This document shows, in pieces, positions 10,250 to 18,344 of a stretch of 64,000 bases of DNA. The stretch's first letter is position 1. Each line of letters starts with the position of its first letter. The notes below the pieces were generated by a model. That model made no database searches and was not told where the DNA came from. It worked only from the letters and a program-made list of their open reading frames with translations. Source of the DNA: Halorubrum depositum (GTDB taxonomy: Archaea > Halobacteriota > Halobacteria > Halobacteriales > Haloferacaceae); NCBI RefSeq assembly GCF_007671725.1, contig NZ_VCNM01000002.1, positions 682,001-746,000 on the forward strand, given 5' to 3'. Position numbers and translations under genes: made by a program.

Positions 10250-10954
10250 ATGTCGCGGCTGTTGCCCTCCCTGCCCGACGCGACTCCCGAGGACCGGGAG
10301 CCGCGGGTCGTGGGCGTCGACGACGAGGACGCGGACGACCTCATCGCGGCGCTCGGCTCCGAGACCGCCCGCGAGATCCTCACCCGCCTCCACGACGAGC
10401 CGGCGACCAAGTCGGAGCTCGCGGCCGAGGTCGACACGTCCCTCCAGAACGTGCAGTACCACCTCGCGAAGCTCGACGGGGCCGACCTCGTCGACGTCGT
10501 CGACACGACCTACTCCGAGAAGGGCCGCGAGATGGACGTGTACGCCGCCGCCGACGAGCCGCTCGTGCTGTTCGCCGGCGGCGAGGAGGAGTCGGCCGGG
10601 ATCAAGAGCGCGCTGATGCGGCTGCTCGGCGGGTACGCGCTCATCGCGGCGACGGCCGCCGTCGCCCAGCGCCTCCTCTCGGTGGCGGGGCCGACGGCCC
10701 GCGTGACGACGACGACCGGAGACGGGGGCGGAGACGCCGGCGTCACCGCGGAGCAGTCCGGGGGTGACGGCGGGGGAGCCGACGCCGCCGCCGACGGCGG
10801 CGACGCGGCGGTCGACGGCACGGTCGAGTACGTCGTCGACCCGCTCGCCGACTACGCCGTCTCGCTGCTCGAACCGGGCGTCGTCTTCTTCATCGGCGCG
10901 GCGCTCGTGTTCACGGTCGCGTGGGCGTACTGGTACCGGACAGCCCGGACCTGA
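10250..10954 (+). CDS. ArsR-type winged-helix regulator with C-terminal membrane segments
   Basis: 234 residues. The N-terminal third is a winged helix: LGSETAREILTRLHDEPATKSEL, then DTSLQNVQYHLAKL as the recognition helix. Two hydrophobic segments follow, near residues 125-143 and 210-228, separated by a Gly/Asp-rich linker. A membrane-anchored DNA-binding protein of this plan is common in haloarchaea and may respond to envelope state. It is divergent from the TraB gene and may control it. The target is inferred from position only. Confidence 0.82.
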   Translation: MSRLLPSLPDATPEDREPRVVGVDDEDADDLIAALGSETAREILTRLHDEPATKSELAAEVDTSLQNVQYHLAKLDGADLVDVVDTTYSEKGREMDVYAAADEPLVLFAGGEEESAGIKSALMRLLGGYALIAATAAVAQRLLSVAGPTARVTTTTGDGGGDAGVTAEQSGGDGGGADAAADGGDAAVDGTVEYVVDPLADYAVSLLEPGVVFFIGAALVFTVAWAYWYRTART

Positions 10955-11025
10955 AGGCCGCCCGCGCGGGCGGAAGCGCCGCGCCCGTGGGACAGCTATT
11001 CATGCCGCCGCCACCACGGTCCGGT

Positions 11026-11478
11026 ATGGAACACGAAGCCGAGGTCGTCGGGGTCGGAGCGGGCTCCGCGCCGGGCGGCGACGTGCCGGCGGTCATCCTC
11101 TCGGTCCGAGACGAGTACGTCCCGATCTTCGTCAGCGCCGACCAGGCGCAGTCGATCGGATTGGCGTTGGAGGGCGAGCCGTTCGACCGGCCGCTGACGC
11201 ACGACCTGCTCGTCGACATCCTCACCGAGTTCGGCGGGGCGATCGACCGCGTCAGGGTCGACGACCTCCGCGACGGCACCTTCTACGCGAAGGTCGACGC
11301 GGAGCGGTACGAGAACGGCGAGCCGGAGCGGTTCGTCTTCGACGCGCGCCCCTCCGACGCGCTCGCGCTCGCCGTCCGGGTCGACTGCCCCGTCGTCGTC
11401 TCCGACGCGGTGATCGACGAGGCCGGCCGCTCCCCGGACTCCGTCCGCTTCGACGACGACCCGCCGGAGGGCTCCTGA
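11026..11478 (+). CDS. Bifunctional nuclease domain (DUF151) protein
   Basis: 150 residues starting at the ATG giving MEHEAEVVGV. The blocks VSADQAQSIGLALEGEPFDRP, LTHDLLVDIL and RPSDALALAVRVDCPVVVSD match the BFN/DUF151 domain. In a hyperthermophilic bacterial homologue this fold has DNase and RNase activity, while plant relatives are linked to defence signalling. Nothing catalytic can be proved from sequence. It stands alone, 71 bp after the winged-helix regulator on the same strand. Confidence 0.85.
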   Translation: MEHEAEVVGVGAGSAPGGDVPAVILSVRDEYVPIFVSADQAQSIGLALEGEPFDRPLTHDLLVDILTEFGGAIDRVRVDDLRDGTFYAKVDAERYENGEPERFVFDARPSDALALAVRVDCPVVVSDAVIDEAGRSPDSVRFDDDPPEGS

Positions 11479-11580
11479 CCGCGGGGCGCGCGCCGGCCGT
11501 GGGACGCACACCGACGGTGGGACCCCGCTCCGCCGGCCCGAGAGCCGGAGGTTCAAGTCGCCCGCCTCCCCACCGCCGGT

Positions 11581-12063
11581 ATGGACGAGACGGCGACCGT
11601 CGCGGAATCGCACACGGAGATGACCGAGATGCTGCTGCCGAACGACACGAACAACCTCGGGCGGGCGCTCGGGGGCGCCGTCCTCCACTGGATGGACATC
11701 TGCGGCGCCATCGCCGGGATGCGCTTCTCGAACCGGCAGGTGGTCACCGCCTCGATGGACCACGTCGACTTCATCTCCTCCATCGAGATGGGCGAGGTCG
11801 CCGTCATCGAGGGGTACGTGTTCAACGTCGGGCGCACGAGCCTCGACGTGAAGGTCGACGTGCGCGCGGAGAACCCGAGGACCGACGAACAGCGCCGCAC
11901 GACGACCTCCTACTTCACGTTCGTCGCGCTCGACGACGAGGGGTCCCCCGCGAGCGTCCCGGAGCTGACCTGTCCGACGCCGGAAGAGGAGGCGCTGCGG
12001 GAGGAGGCGATCGAGGGCCGGCGCGAACAGCTCACCGACATCGTCGAGCGGTACGACCTCTGA
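11581..12063 (+). CDS. Acyl-CoA thioesterase, hotdog fold
   Basis: 160 residues. The sequence LPNDTNNLGRALGGAVLHWMD followed by ASMDHVDFISSIEMGEV is the BFIT/YciA-type acyl-CoA hydrolase pattern, with the Asn-Leu-GR and HVDF elements of the 4HBT hotdog fold. Such enzymes release fatty acids or other acids from CoA in the cytoplasm. It is convergent with the GIY-YIG gene, which ends 11 bp away. Chain-length preference cannot be read from sequence. Confidence 0.88.
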   Translation: MDETATVAESHTEMTEMLLPNDTNNLGRALGGAVLHWMDICGAIAGMRFSNRQVVTASMDHVDFISSIEMGEVAVIEGYVFNVGRTSLDVKVDVRAENPRTDEQRRTTTSYFTFVALDDEGSPASVPELTCPTPEEEALREEAIEGRREQLTDIVERYDL

Positions 12064-12073
12064 CCGACGCCCC

Positions 12074-12580
12074 CTACTCGCCGGCGACGACGTCGACCCG
12101 CGCCGTGTGCGACGAACCGAGCCCCTCGTGGGCTGCGACCGCCGCCTCGTGCGCACCCCTGACTCGCGAGGCGAACGCGCCGAGCGACTCTCCCTCCTCG
12201 GTGGCGGCGAGGTGGCTCGGGCAGCCGCAGTCGGACGCGCCGAACCCGTCGACCGGCCCCGCCCGGAGGCGCTCGGCGACCGCGCACTCGACGTCGGCGC
12301 CGACGCTCCGGACGACGCGGTCGATCCGGGCGTCCGGGTGACCGAGGAGGTGATCGACGTGCCAGTGGCGGACGTCGTGTTCGCCGCGCGCGGTCCGGCG
12401 GTGACGGTCGACGCGCGCGAACCCGCCCGCGCCGAGCGCGCTGCCGGTGTACGCGTAGACGCCCCCGTCGAAGCGGGCCTCGCCGAGCGCGCCGACCTCG
12501 ATTACGGCGGGATCAGCGAGCTCCACGAGGAGGGTGTAGGTGCCGCCGTCGTCGGGATCGGGAGCCCCGGCCCCGCTCAC
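12074..12580 (-). CDS. GIY-YIG-like DUF123 protein
   Basis: 168 residues with a GTG start in a GTGA overlap with the upstream DUF393 gene. GTYTLLVEL at the start, DGGVYAYTGSALGAGGFARVDRH and RHWHVDHLLGH correspond to the DUF123 variant of the GIY-YIG nuclease fold. The CGCPSHL block near the C-terminus is typical of the family. The GVYAYTGSA motif is where GIY-YIG enzymes keep catalytic tyrosines. Some archaeal DUF123 domains are fused to endonuclease III, hinting at DNA repair, but the role here is unproven. Confidence 0.83.
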   Translation of the reverse strand: MSGAGAPDPDDGGTYTLLVELADPAVIEVGALGEARFDGGVYAYTGSALGAGGFARVDRHRRTARGEHDVRHWHVDHLLGHPDARIDRVVRSVGADVECAVAERLRAGPVDGFGASDCGCPSHLAATEEGESLGAFASRVRGAHEAAVAAHEGLGSSHTARVDVVAGE

Positions 12581-13011
12581 GACAGCGCCTCCGGCGGGTC
12601 GCTCGCGGCGGGGCGGAGGTCGTCGACGAGGTCGCGCGCGTCGTCGGTGAGCCGGTACGTCTCGTGGACGTCGGCGGGGTCGCGGCCGCGGCCCGACAGC
12701 GTCCCGACGACGTCGGCGATCCGGTCGTAGTTGTCGCGGACGAGCCCGCCGACGATCCCCGGGGTGCCGGCGCGGTCGGCGAGCTCCTCGGCGGCCGAGC
12801 GCCCGGCGTACACCCGGCGCTCGCGGGGGTCGACGAGCACCATCGCGAACGGGCGCGAGCCGAACTGCGCGTCGAGGAACGGGCCGACCGGGTCGGCCTC
12901 CCACGGCACCGCGACGACGCCGTCCAGCCGGCGGAGCGCGAGGGCCGCGACCGAGCAGTACGGACAGTCGCCGTCGAAGATCAGCACCGGCGCGTCCGAG
13001 TCGTGACTCAT
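12577..13011 (-). CDS. DUF393 / DCC-type thiol-disulfide oxidoreductase
   Basis: 144 residues. The N-terminus LIFDGDCPYCSVAALALRRLDG carries the DxDCxxC signature of the DCC (DUF393) family, a thioredoxin-fold group, and RPFAMVLVDPRERRVYAG continues it. The CPYC pair is the likely redox centre. The C-terminal 50 residues vary in this family. It is translationally coupled to the DUF123 gene downstream. Redox activity is inferred from the motif; no partner protein is evident. Confidence 0.85.
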   Translation of the reverse strand: MSHDSDAPVLIFDGDCPYCSVAALALRRLDGVVAVPWEADPVGPFLDAQFGSRPFAMVLVDPRERRVYAGRSAAEELADRAGTPGIVGGLVRDNYDRIADVVGTLSGRGRDPADVHETYRLTDDARDLVDDLRPAASDPPEALS

Positions 13012-13086
13012 GAGGATCGATACGTCCCGCGGCGGCTTAAGCGGCCGGCCGCCGGGGAAAACGAGGGCGAAAGACGCCGCCGCGTC

Positions 13087-13371
13087 TCAGTGCGAGTGAC
13101 CGAGCGCGTCCTCGAGCGACTGCCCGAACCGCTCCTCGAACAGCTCCGCGGCCGTCTCGTTCATCTCCGCGATGTCCTCCGGCACGTCGCCCTCGCTGTG
13201 GTGGACGATGACGTGCGCCTGCTGGGCCATCGCCTGTACCACGACGTCGCTGACGACGCGGGTGGGCTGTTCGCCCTGCTCGCTGAGCACGTCGACGAGA
13301 CCGGCGGGCAGTTCGAACGACTCCTCGTCACCGTCGGGACCGGTGATCGTGTAGGTTTCCGTCTCTCCCAT
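13087..13371 (-). CDS. Small conserved-looking haloarchaeal protein, function unknown
   Basis: 94 residues from MGETETYTIT. The protein has no hydrophobic segment; it shows an even mix of residues (VVQAMAQQAHVIVHHSEGD) and ends in ALGHSH. The histidine content, with HVIVHH and HSH, is notable beside the zinc transporter genes that follow on the same strand upstream-to-downstream order, but a 110 bp gap separates them and no metal role is shown. I do not recognise the family. Confidence 0.65.
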   Translation of the reverse strand: MGETETYTITGPDGDEESFELPAGLVDVLSEQGEQPTRVVSDVVVQAMAQQAHVIVHHSEGDVPEDIAEMNETAAELFEERFGQSLEDALGHSH

Positions 13372-13481
13372 ACGTCTCGGTCGCGGTCGGGACATAAGGG
13401 TCTGTGGAAAGCGCGCGCGGCTGACGCACGCGCGTCCCGAACACCGGAGCGCCGGGTCTTCCCGCCTTTCCCGCCCCGGGG

Positions 13482-14558
13482 CTACCCGTGCGCCGAGATG
13501 GCCTTCACCGAGAAGCCGGAGAGGGCGATGCTCGCGAGGTACACCGCGATCGCGGTGACCACGATCGAGCCGCCGGACGGGAGCCCGAGCCCGATCGAGA
13601 CGGCGAAGCCGCCGAGCACCGACAGCTGGCCGAAGATGACGCCGAGGTACGTCGTCTCGCGGAAGCTCCGGGCGACCTGCGAGGCGGCCGCGACGGGGAC
13701 GACTAACATCGCGGCCACGAGGATGACGCCGAGCACCTGCATCGCGCCGACCACGACGACCGCGGTCAACACCACGAGCAGCGTGTTGTAGCCGGTGACG
13801 TTGAGCTGGGCGACCCGCGCCGCCTGCTCGTCGAAGGTGATGAAGAGGAGCTGCTTGTACGTCAGCGCCACGCCGGCGACGACGACGAGAGAGAGCGCGC
13901 CCATCAGCCGCGCGCCCTCGGCCGTGACGACCGCGAGGTTCCCGAACAGGTACCCCTCGATGTTGATCGCGGTCAGCCCGCGACCGTAGCTGACGATGAG
14001 GGTGCCGACCGCGAAGCTCCCGCTGAGCATGATCGCGATCGGCACGTCCCCGTAGGCGTCGGTGCGCTCGGTGAGCCACTGGACCGCGAGTGCCCCCGCG
14101 ATCGCGACGGCGAGCGCGACGAGCAGCAGCGAGCTCCCCCACCCGGTCGAGGCGTCGACGAGGATCCCGATCGCGACCCCCGCGAACGCCGTGTGCGCCA
14201 GCGTCTCGCCGATCAGCGCCATCTCCCGGTGGACGAGGAACGACCCGACGAGCGGGGCGACGACGCCGACGAGCACGCCGACCGCCATCGACTGCCACAT
14301 GATCGGGTGCCGGAACACGTTCGTCCCGAACGCGGCGTCCATACCGCGCCCGAACGCGCGGAACCCGGCGTACAGGTCGCTCGCGACCGGGAGGTCCTGC
14401 GCCCAGTACAGCAGGAGGAACCCGAGCATCCCGACCGCGACGACCGCCGTGAGGCCGAGCGCGGCGAGCTCGGCGGTCCGTCGAAGCCCGCGTTCGGGCC
14501 TCGCGTCCGCGGTCGGGTTCGCCTCCCCCTCGCCGTCCGCGGTCTCGGTCCCGCTCAT
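13482..14558 (-). CDS. znuB: Zinc/manganese-type ABC transporter permease
   Basis: 358 residues with about eight to nine hydrophobic segments. GSFLVHREMALIGETLAHTAFAGVAIG is the ABC-3 permease motif that contacts the ATPase, and GVALTYKQLLFITFDEQAARV is also typical of ZnuB/TroC proteins. It forms the membrane channel of a metal importer. The ATG overlaps the stop of the ATPase gene. A 40-residue acidic N-terminal extension precedes the first membrane span. Zinc is favoured over manganese because of the histidine-rich binding protein in the same locus. Confidence 0.88.
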   Translation of the reverse strand: MSGTETADGEGEANPTADARPERGLRRTAELAALGLTAVVAVGMLGFLLLYWAQDLPVASDLYAGFRAFGRGMDAAFGTNVFRHPIMWQSMAVGVLVGVVAPLVGSFLVHREMALIGETLAHTAFAGVAIGILVDASTGWGSSLLLVALAVAIAGALAVQWLTERTDAYGDVPIAIMLSGSFAVGTLIVSYGRGLTAINIEGYLFGNLAVVTAEGARLMGALSLVVVAGVALTYKQLLFITFDEQAARVAQLNVTGYNTLLVVLTAVVVVGAMQVLGVILVAAMLVVPVAAASQVARSFRETTYLGVIFGQLSVLGGFAVSIGLGLPSGGSIVVTAIAVYLASIALSGFSVKAISAHG

Positions 14559-15298
14559 CAGTGGTGGTGGTGGACGACCTGTCCGGTCGCGCCGTACGCC
14601 TCCGAGAGGGCGTCGCTCTCGACGAACGACTCGGTGTCGCCGTGGTGGTACAGCTCGGTGTTGATGCAGGCGATGCGGTTCGCGCGGTCGGTGACGACGC
14701 CGATGTCGTGCTCGATGAGGATGATGGTGATCCCGTCGTCGTTCAGCTCGTCCAAGAGGGCGTAGAAGGCGTCGCGCGACTCGGCGTCGACCCCCACGGT
14801 CGGCTCGTCGAGCGCGAGCAGGTCCGCGTCGCTCGCGAGGGCCCGCGCGATGTACGCGCGCTGCTTCTGCCCGCCGGACAGCTCGGTGACGAGCCGGTCG
14901 GCGAGGTCGCCGATCCCGACCGTCTCGATGGCGTCGGCGACGGCGGCGCGGTCGGCCTCGGAGAGCCGCCCGCGGCCGGCGTGCGCGAACCGGCCCATGG
15001 TGACGCACTCGCGGACCGTGACGGGCATCGCGCCGCCGCGGCTCGTCGCCTGCTGCGAGACGTAGCCGATCCGGCCGCCGTCGTCGAACTCGTCGACCGG
15101 GCGACCGAACAGCTCGACGGTCCCCTCGTCGGGCTCGTGGAGCCCGAGCATGAGGTGGAGCAGGGTCGTCTTGCCCGAGCCGTTGGGGCCGACGAGTCCG
15201 AGGAAATCGCCCGCCTCGACCGTCAGAGAGACGTCTCTCACGGCGGCGGTGTCGCCGTAGGCGAACGTCACGCCGTCGAGGTCGACGATCGCGGTCAC
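14558..15298 (-). CDS. znuC: Zinc-type ABC transporter ATP-binding protein
   Basis: 246 residues, GTG start preceded by a GGAGA ribosome site. Walker A GPNGSGKTT (about residues 37-45), the ABC signature LSGGQKQ, Walker B LLALDEPT and the switch histidine in LIEHD are all intact. It powers uptake through the ZnuB-type permease. The protein ends in VVHHHH, a four-histidine tail that I do not expect on this subunit and that could bind metal in the cytoplasm. It is separated from znuA by 97 bp, so it may have its own promoter as well. Confidence 0.9.
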   Translation of the reverse strand: MTAIVDLDGVTFAYGDTAAVRDVSLTVEAGDFLGLVGPNGSGKTTLLHLMLGLHEPDEGTVELFGRPVDEFDDGGRIGYVSQQATSRGGAMPVTVRECVTMGRFAHAGRGRLSEADRAAVADAIETVGIGDLADRLVTELSGGQKQRAYIARALASDADLLALDEPTVGVDAESRDAFYALLDELNDDGITIILIEHDIGVVTDRANRIACINTELYHHGDTESFVESDALSEAYGATGQVVHHHH

Positions 15299-15395
15299 TG
15301 CGTGTCTCCTCTCTGGGTCGGCCGAACGTTTAGCTCTTTTAGTCCGTCGCCGACGGCGGGGCAGTCGGCCGGCGGCGCCCCGTCGGGATGGCGGG

Positions 15396-16421
15396 TCACT
15401 GCGCCCCGAACGCCCGCTCGAACGCGGGGACGTTGACCTCGGTCATCTGTTCGAGGTAGCCGTAGCCGGCCTCGTTCCACTCCTCTGTGGTCCCGCCGGC
15501 CGGGCTGACGGGCATCGTCTCCGTGGCGTCGCTGTTCTCGACGACCGTCTCGGCGAGCCGCGGCGACTCGAAGCGGTCGTAGAGGACCGTGTCGATCCCC
15601 TCGGCGTTCACCAGTTCGATGGTGTCGGCGATCTCGCTCTGGCTCGGCTCGTTCTGCGGCGAGACGCCGACCGGCGAGTGGAGCCGGAAGCCGTAGCGCG
15701 CCTCCAGGTACTGGAAGGAGTTGTGGCCCGCGATGACGGCCACGTCGCGCTCGGCGCTCTCCGCTATCGACGCGAAGGCAGAATCGACCGCGTCGAGCTC
15801 CTCGGCGTACGCGGCCGCGTTGTCGGCGTACGCCTCGGCGTTGTCGGGGTCGGCCTCCCCGAGTCCCGTCGCGATGGTCTCGACCATCCGCGCCGCGAGC
15901 ACCGGGTCGACCCAGACGTGGGGGTCGTGCTGGCGGTCGTCCTGGCCTCCCTCGTCGCCGTCGTGGTTCTCTTCGCCGTCGTGGTTTTCCTCCTCGTGTC
16001 CGTCCTCGCCTTCGTGCGAGTGGTCCCAGTCGAGGAGGTCGCCCTCGACGTCGGCGAGCGCGTCGATAACGGCGACGGAGTCGTAGTCGGCCTCGAGCGT
16101 CGCGGCGAGGTCCTGCGCCCACGCGAACTCGGGGCTGTCGAGGTAGACGAACGCGTCGGTCGAGGCGACGTCTGCGGCGAGGTTCCCGTCGGGCGTCCAA
16201 CCGTGTCCGAGCCGACCGACCTCGACCGGGCTCTCGAAGCTCGCGCGGTCGCCCGCGACCTCGTTGGCCCAGTCGTTGAGCGTGAAGAAGGCGGCGTACC
16301 CGCCGTCGAATCCGGCGGACCCCTGGTCCGCGGCGCCCGAACAGCCGGCGAGCGAGGTCGCCGCCCCGGCGGCCAGCAGGCCCCCCCCGCGCTTCAGCAC
16401 CGACCGGCGTGAGTGAGTCAT
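15396..16421 (-). CDS. znuA: Zinc-type ABC transporter substrate-binding lipoprotein
   Basis: 341 residues. The N-terminus has a twin-arginine motif (SRRSVLKRG) and a lipobox LAGC near residue 26, so it is probably exported folded by Tat and lipid-anchored. The mature protein has the cluster A-I fold: metal ligands are visible as HGW, DPHVWVDP and AGHNSFQYL. A long Asp/Glu/His-rich loop lies near residues 133-170 (DHSHEGEDGHEEENHDG), the hallmark of zinc-specific ZnuA proteins. It is the first gene of the importer locus. Confidence 0.9.
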   Translation of the reverse strand: MTHSRRSVLKRGGGLLAAGAATSLAGCSGAADQGSAGFDGGYAAFFTLNDWANEVAGDRASFESPVEVGRLGHGWTPDGNLAADVASTDAFVYLDSPEFAWAQDLAATLEADYDSVAVIDALADVEGDLLDWDHSHEGEDGHEEENHDGEENHDGDEGGQDDRQHDPHVWVDPVLAARMVETIATGLGEADPDNAEAYADNAAAYAEELDAVDSAFASIAESAERDVAVIAGHNSFQYLEARYGFRLHSPVGVSPQNEPSQSEIADTIELVNAEGIDTVLYDRFESPRLAETVVENSDATETMPVSPAGGTTEEWNEAGYGYLEQMTEVNVPAFERAFGAQ

Positions 16422-16435
16422 ACCGATCCGTAACG

Positions 16436-16483
16436 CCCGTTAATAGAAAAGTATTGTTACTTCACAACCCTAAGTTAATAACT
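16436..16483 (-). promoter_or_regulatory. znuA promoter region with 11 bp inverted repeat
   Basis: The 139 bp ahead of znuA is AT-rich compared with its surroundings. On the minus strand TTTTCTATTAA lies about 25-35 bp before the ATG, placed as a TATA element for a leaderless transcript. Further upstream AGTTA-A-TAACT at 16473-16483 is a perfect odd-centred inverted repeat, a candidate metalloregulator site. Both assignments rest on position and base composition. Confidence 0.45.
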
Positions 16484-16560
16484 GAGGGCCAGAGAGCGGG
16501 GCCGATTAACAACGGCGGGGCGGTCACCGACCGCTATCGGCGGGAACGCCGCCGTCCCGC

Positions 16561-17109
16561 TCACTCCGTGAGATCGACGGTCGTCGCCTCCGCGAGCGAC
16601 GCGAGCCGATCGGGGTCGACCGCGAACACCGCGCTCGGCGTCCCGGCTGCGCCGTAAACCGTGTCGTACCCGGCGAGCGTCGGGTCGAAGACGGTCGGGA
16701 GCGCGGCGTCGTGACACAGCGGCGGCACGCCACCGATGCTCCAGCCGACCACCTCACGGATGCGCGCCGGGTCCGCCATCGCGGCGTCGTCGGCCTCGAA
16801 GTGAGCCGCGACCGCGTCCAGGTCCAGCCGGTTCGCGCCGCTGGTGATCGCGGCGACGAGGGAACCCCCGTCGGCGTCGGCAATCGCTTCGCTCTCGGCG
16901 CTCCCCTCGCTCTCGGCGACGCCGTCGACCGCGACGTCCTCGCCCGAGAGCGACACCACGATCGTGGAGGCGATCGCCGCGGTGTCGCAGCCGACGGCGT
17001 CGGCCGCCGCGGCCGCCGTCTCCGTGCCGGCGTCGAACTCCAACACGTCGAGGTCGACGCCGTATCGGTCCCGCGCCCGTGCCGCGAACTCCGCCGCGCG
17101 CTCGTGCAT
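16561..17109 (-). CDS. YbaK/ProX-type aminoacyl-tRNA deacylase domain protein
   Basis: 182 residues from the ATG giving MHERAAEFA. The block VVGWSIGGVPPLCHD is the diagnostic GxxxGGVPP of the YbaK/EbsC fold, and ASTIVVSL and ANRLDLDAVAAHF fit the same family. Members hydrolyse mischarged tRNA, for example Cys-tRNAPro or Ala-tRNAPro. A low-complexity insert of about 20 residues (ESEGSAESEAIADADGG) is a halophilic addition. The gene is separate from znuA (139 bp) and from SBDS (104 bp). Confidence 0.85.
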   Translation of the reverse strand: MHERAAEFAARARDRYGVDLDVLEFDAGTETAAAAADAVGCDTAAIASTIVVSLSGEDVAVDGVAESEGSAESEAIADADGGSLVAAITSGANRLDLDAVAAHFEADDAAMADPARIREVVGWSIGGVPPLCHDAALPTVFDPTLAGYDTVYGAAGTPSAVFAVDPDRLASLAEATTVDLTE

Positions 17110-17213
17110 GCGAAGAAGGAGGCCCGCGGCAGAGTATGAAGCTCTCGGCCGCGGCACGTATGGCGGCCGGTCGAAACCGACCGCGTTTCGAGCACGGGTC
17201 CCGTCGCCGACCC

Positions 17214-17939
17214 CTACCGCGTCCGCAGCTCGTCTTTGTCCTTGATCACGCGGGCGTCGCCCTCGCCGGAGGTGACCTCGTTGACGAGGTCGTACAGATC
17301 GTTCTGCAGCCCGGCGGGGAACGTGAGCACGCCGACCCACGAGCCGTCGTTCTGCCACTCCTCGCGCTCCAAGTCGCCGAACTCGCGGATCTGCGCCTGC
17401 CCGGAGCCCGCGTAGTCCGCGGGGAGCTGGACCGCCATCGTCACCTCCTCGAAGCGGATCGGGATGACGGGGCGGAGCGCCTCGAGCGCGTCGTCGACCT
17501 GGTTCTCGACCGGCTCCATCGGATCGATCTGGAACCCGGCCTCCTCCAGCGCGCGCTCGATGCGCTCGGGCGGGTGCGGGGAGTCGTCCATCTGCGGGTT
17601 CACCGCGTTGCGGGTGATGGTGGTGACGAGCTGGTTGTGCTTCCGCTCCATCATCTCCTCGCGCTGCTCGGCGGTGATCTGTATCTCCCCGCGCTCGACG
17701 ATCTCGGGGATGATCTCCAGCGGATCCGTCGTGCCGAACACGGTCTCTAGGTCCTCCTCGGCCGGGCGATCGCCCCGCGAGGCGTTCTCGAACACGTCCT
17801 CCGCGGCGATCACGTCCTCCAGGTCGCCCTCGAACTCGCCTCGCTTCATCGCGAGCGCCGCGTCGGGGTCGATCAGCACCTCGAAGCGTTCTCCGTGCGA
17901 CTCAAGTCGGGCCGTCACGGCCTCGTCGAGCGATATCAT
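17214..17939 (-). CDS. Ribosome maturation protein SBDS
   Basis: 241 residues, matching the three-domain SBDS/Sdo1 length. The N-terminal FYSH domain is seen as MISLDEAVTARLESHGERFEVL and DVFENASRGDRPAEEDLETVFGT. The central helical domain includes GEIQITAEQREEM and HPPERIERALEEAGF. A ferredoxin-like C-terminal domain has RPVIPIRFEEVTMAV. SBDS helps release the anti-association factor aIF6 from the large ribosomal subunit. In many archaea it sits with exosome genes; here it is apart from them. Confidence 0.92.
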   Translation of the reverse strand: MISLDEAVTARLESHGERFEVLIDPDAALAMKRGEFEGDLEDVIAAEDVFENASRGDRPAEEDLETVFGTTDPLEIIPEIVERGEIQITAEQREEMMERKHNQLVTTITRNAVNPQMDDSPHPPERIERALEEAGFQIDPMEPVENQVDDALEALRPVIPIRFEEVTMAVQLPADYAGSGQAQIREFGDLEREEWQNDGSWVGVLTFPAGLQNDLYDLVNEVTSGEGDARVIKDKDELRTR

Positions 17940-18015
17940 ACGGGGAGATACCACCCCCGTACTGAAAAAGCCTCCCGCGAGGCGCGGTCCGCCGATCCCC
18001 GTCCCGACCGTTCGG

Positions 18016-18216
18016 TCAGCGGCCCGCCGAGGGACGCTCGTCCTCCCAGTCGTCGCGACAGGCCTGCGAACAGAAGCGGCGGTGTTCGACGTCGGCGCCG
18101 TCGACCCAGGTGACGGTTCGGCGACCGACGCCGAGCGCCGGCCCCCCACAGGTCGCGCAGCGCGGCGCGGACTCCTCGTCGACGTCCTCCTCGAGGTCGG
18201 AAGTCGGATCTACCAT
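18016..18216 (-). CDS. Small zinc-binding haloarchaeal protein
   Basis: 66 residues from the ATG at 18216, or eight more from an upstream GTG at 18240. After an acidic start it has CATCGGPALGVGRR and then RRFCSQACRDDW, two CxxC/CxxxC knuckles that should bind one zinc ion. The second knuckle resembles the FCSxxC pattern of TRASH/MYND-like treble clefs. Function unknown; similar small zinc proteins are numerous in haloarchaea and may act as adaptors or regulators. Confidence 0.72.
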   Translation of the reverse strand: MVDPTSDLEEDVDEESAPRCATCGGPALGVGRRTVTWVDGADVEHRRFCSQACRDDWEDERPSAGR

Positions 18217-18344
18217 ACCCGTCCGTGCGTCCCCGGACACTTGAACCCGCGAAGGGCGGCAGTTCTGGCCGGGCGATCCGGGGACCGGCCGCCGACGTCG
18301 ACCGCTCCGCCGCGGTCACCGAGGCGGTCGCCCCCTCGTTCCCG

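Noticed and set aside
17080-17213. A small plus-strand gene between SBDS and the YbaK gene
   Set aside because: The frame starting at ATGAAGCTC continues far into SBDS antisense and has shadow composition.
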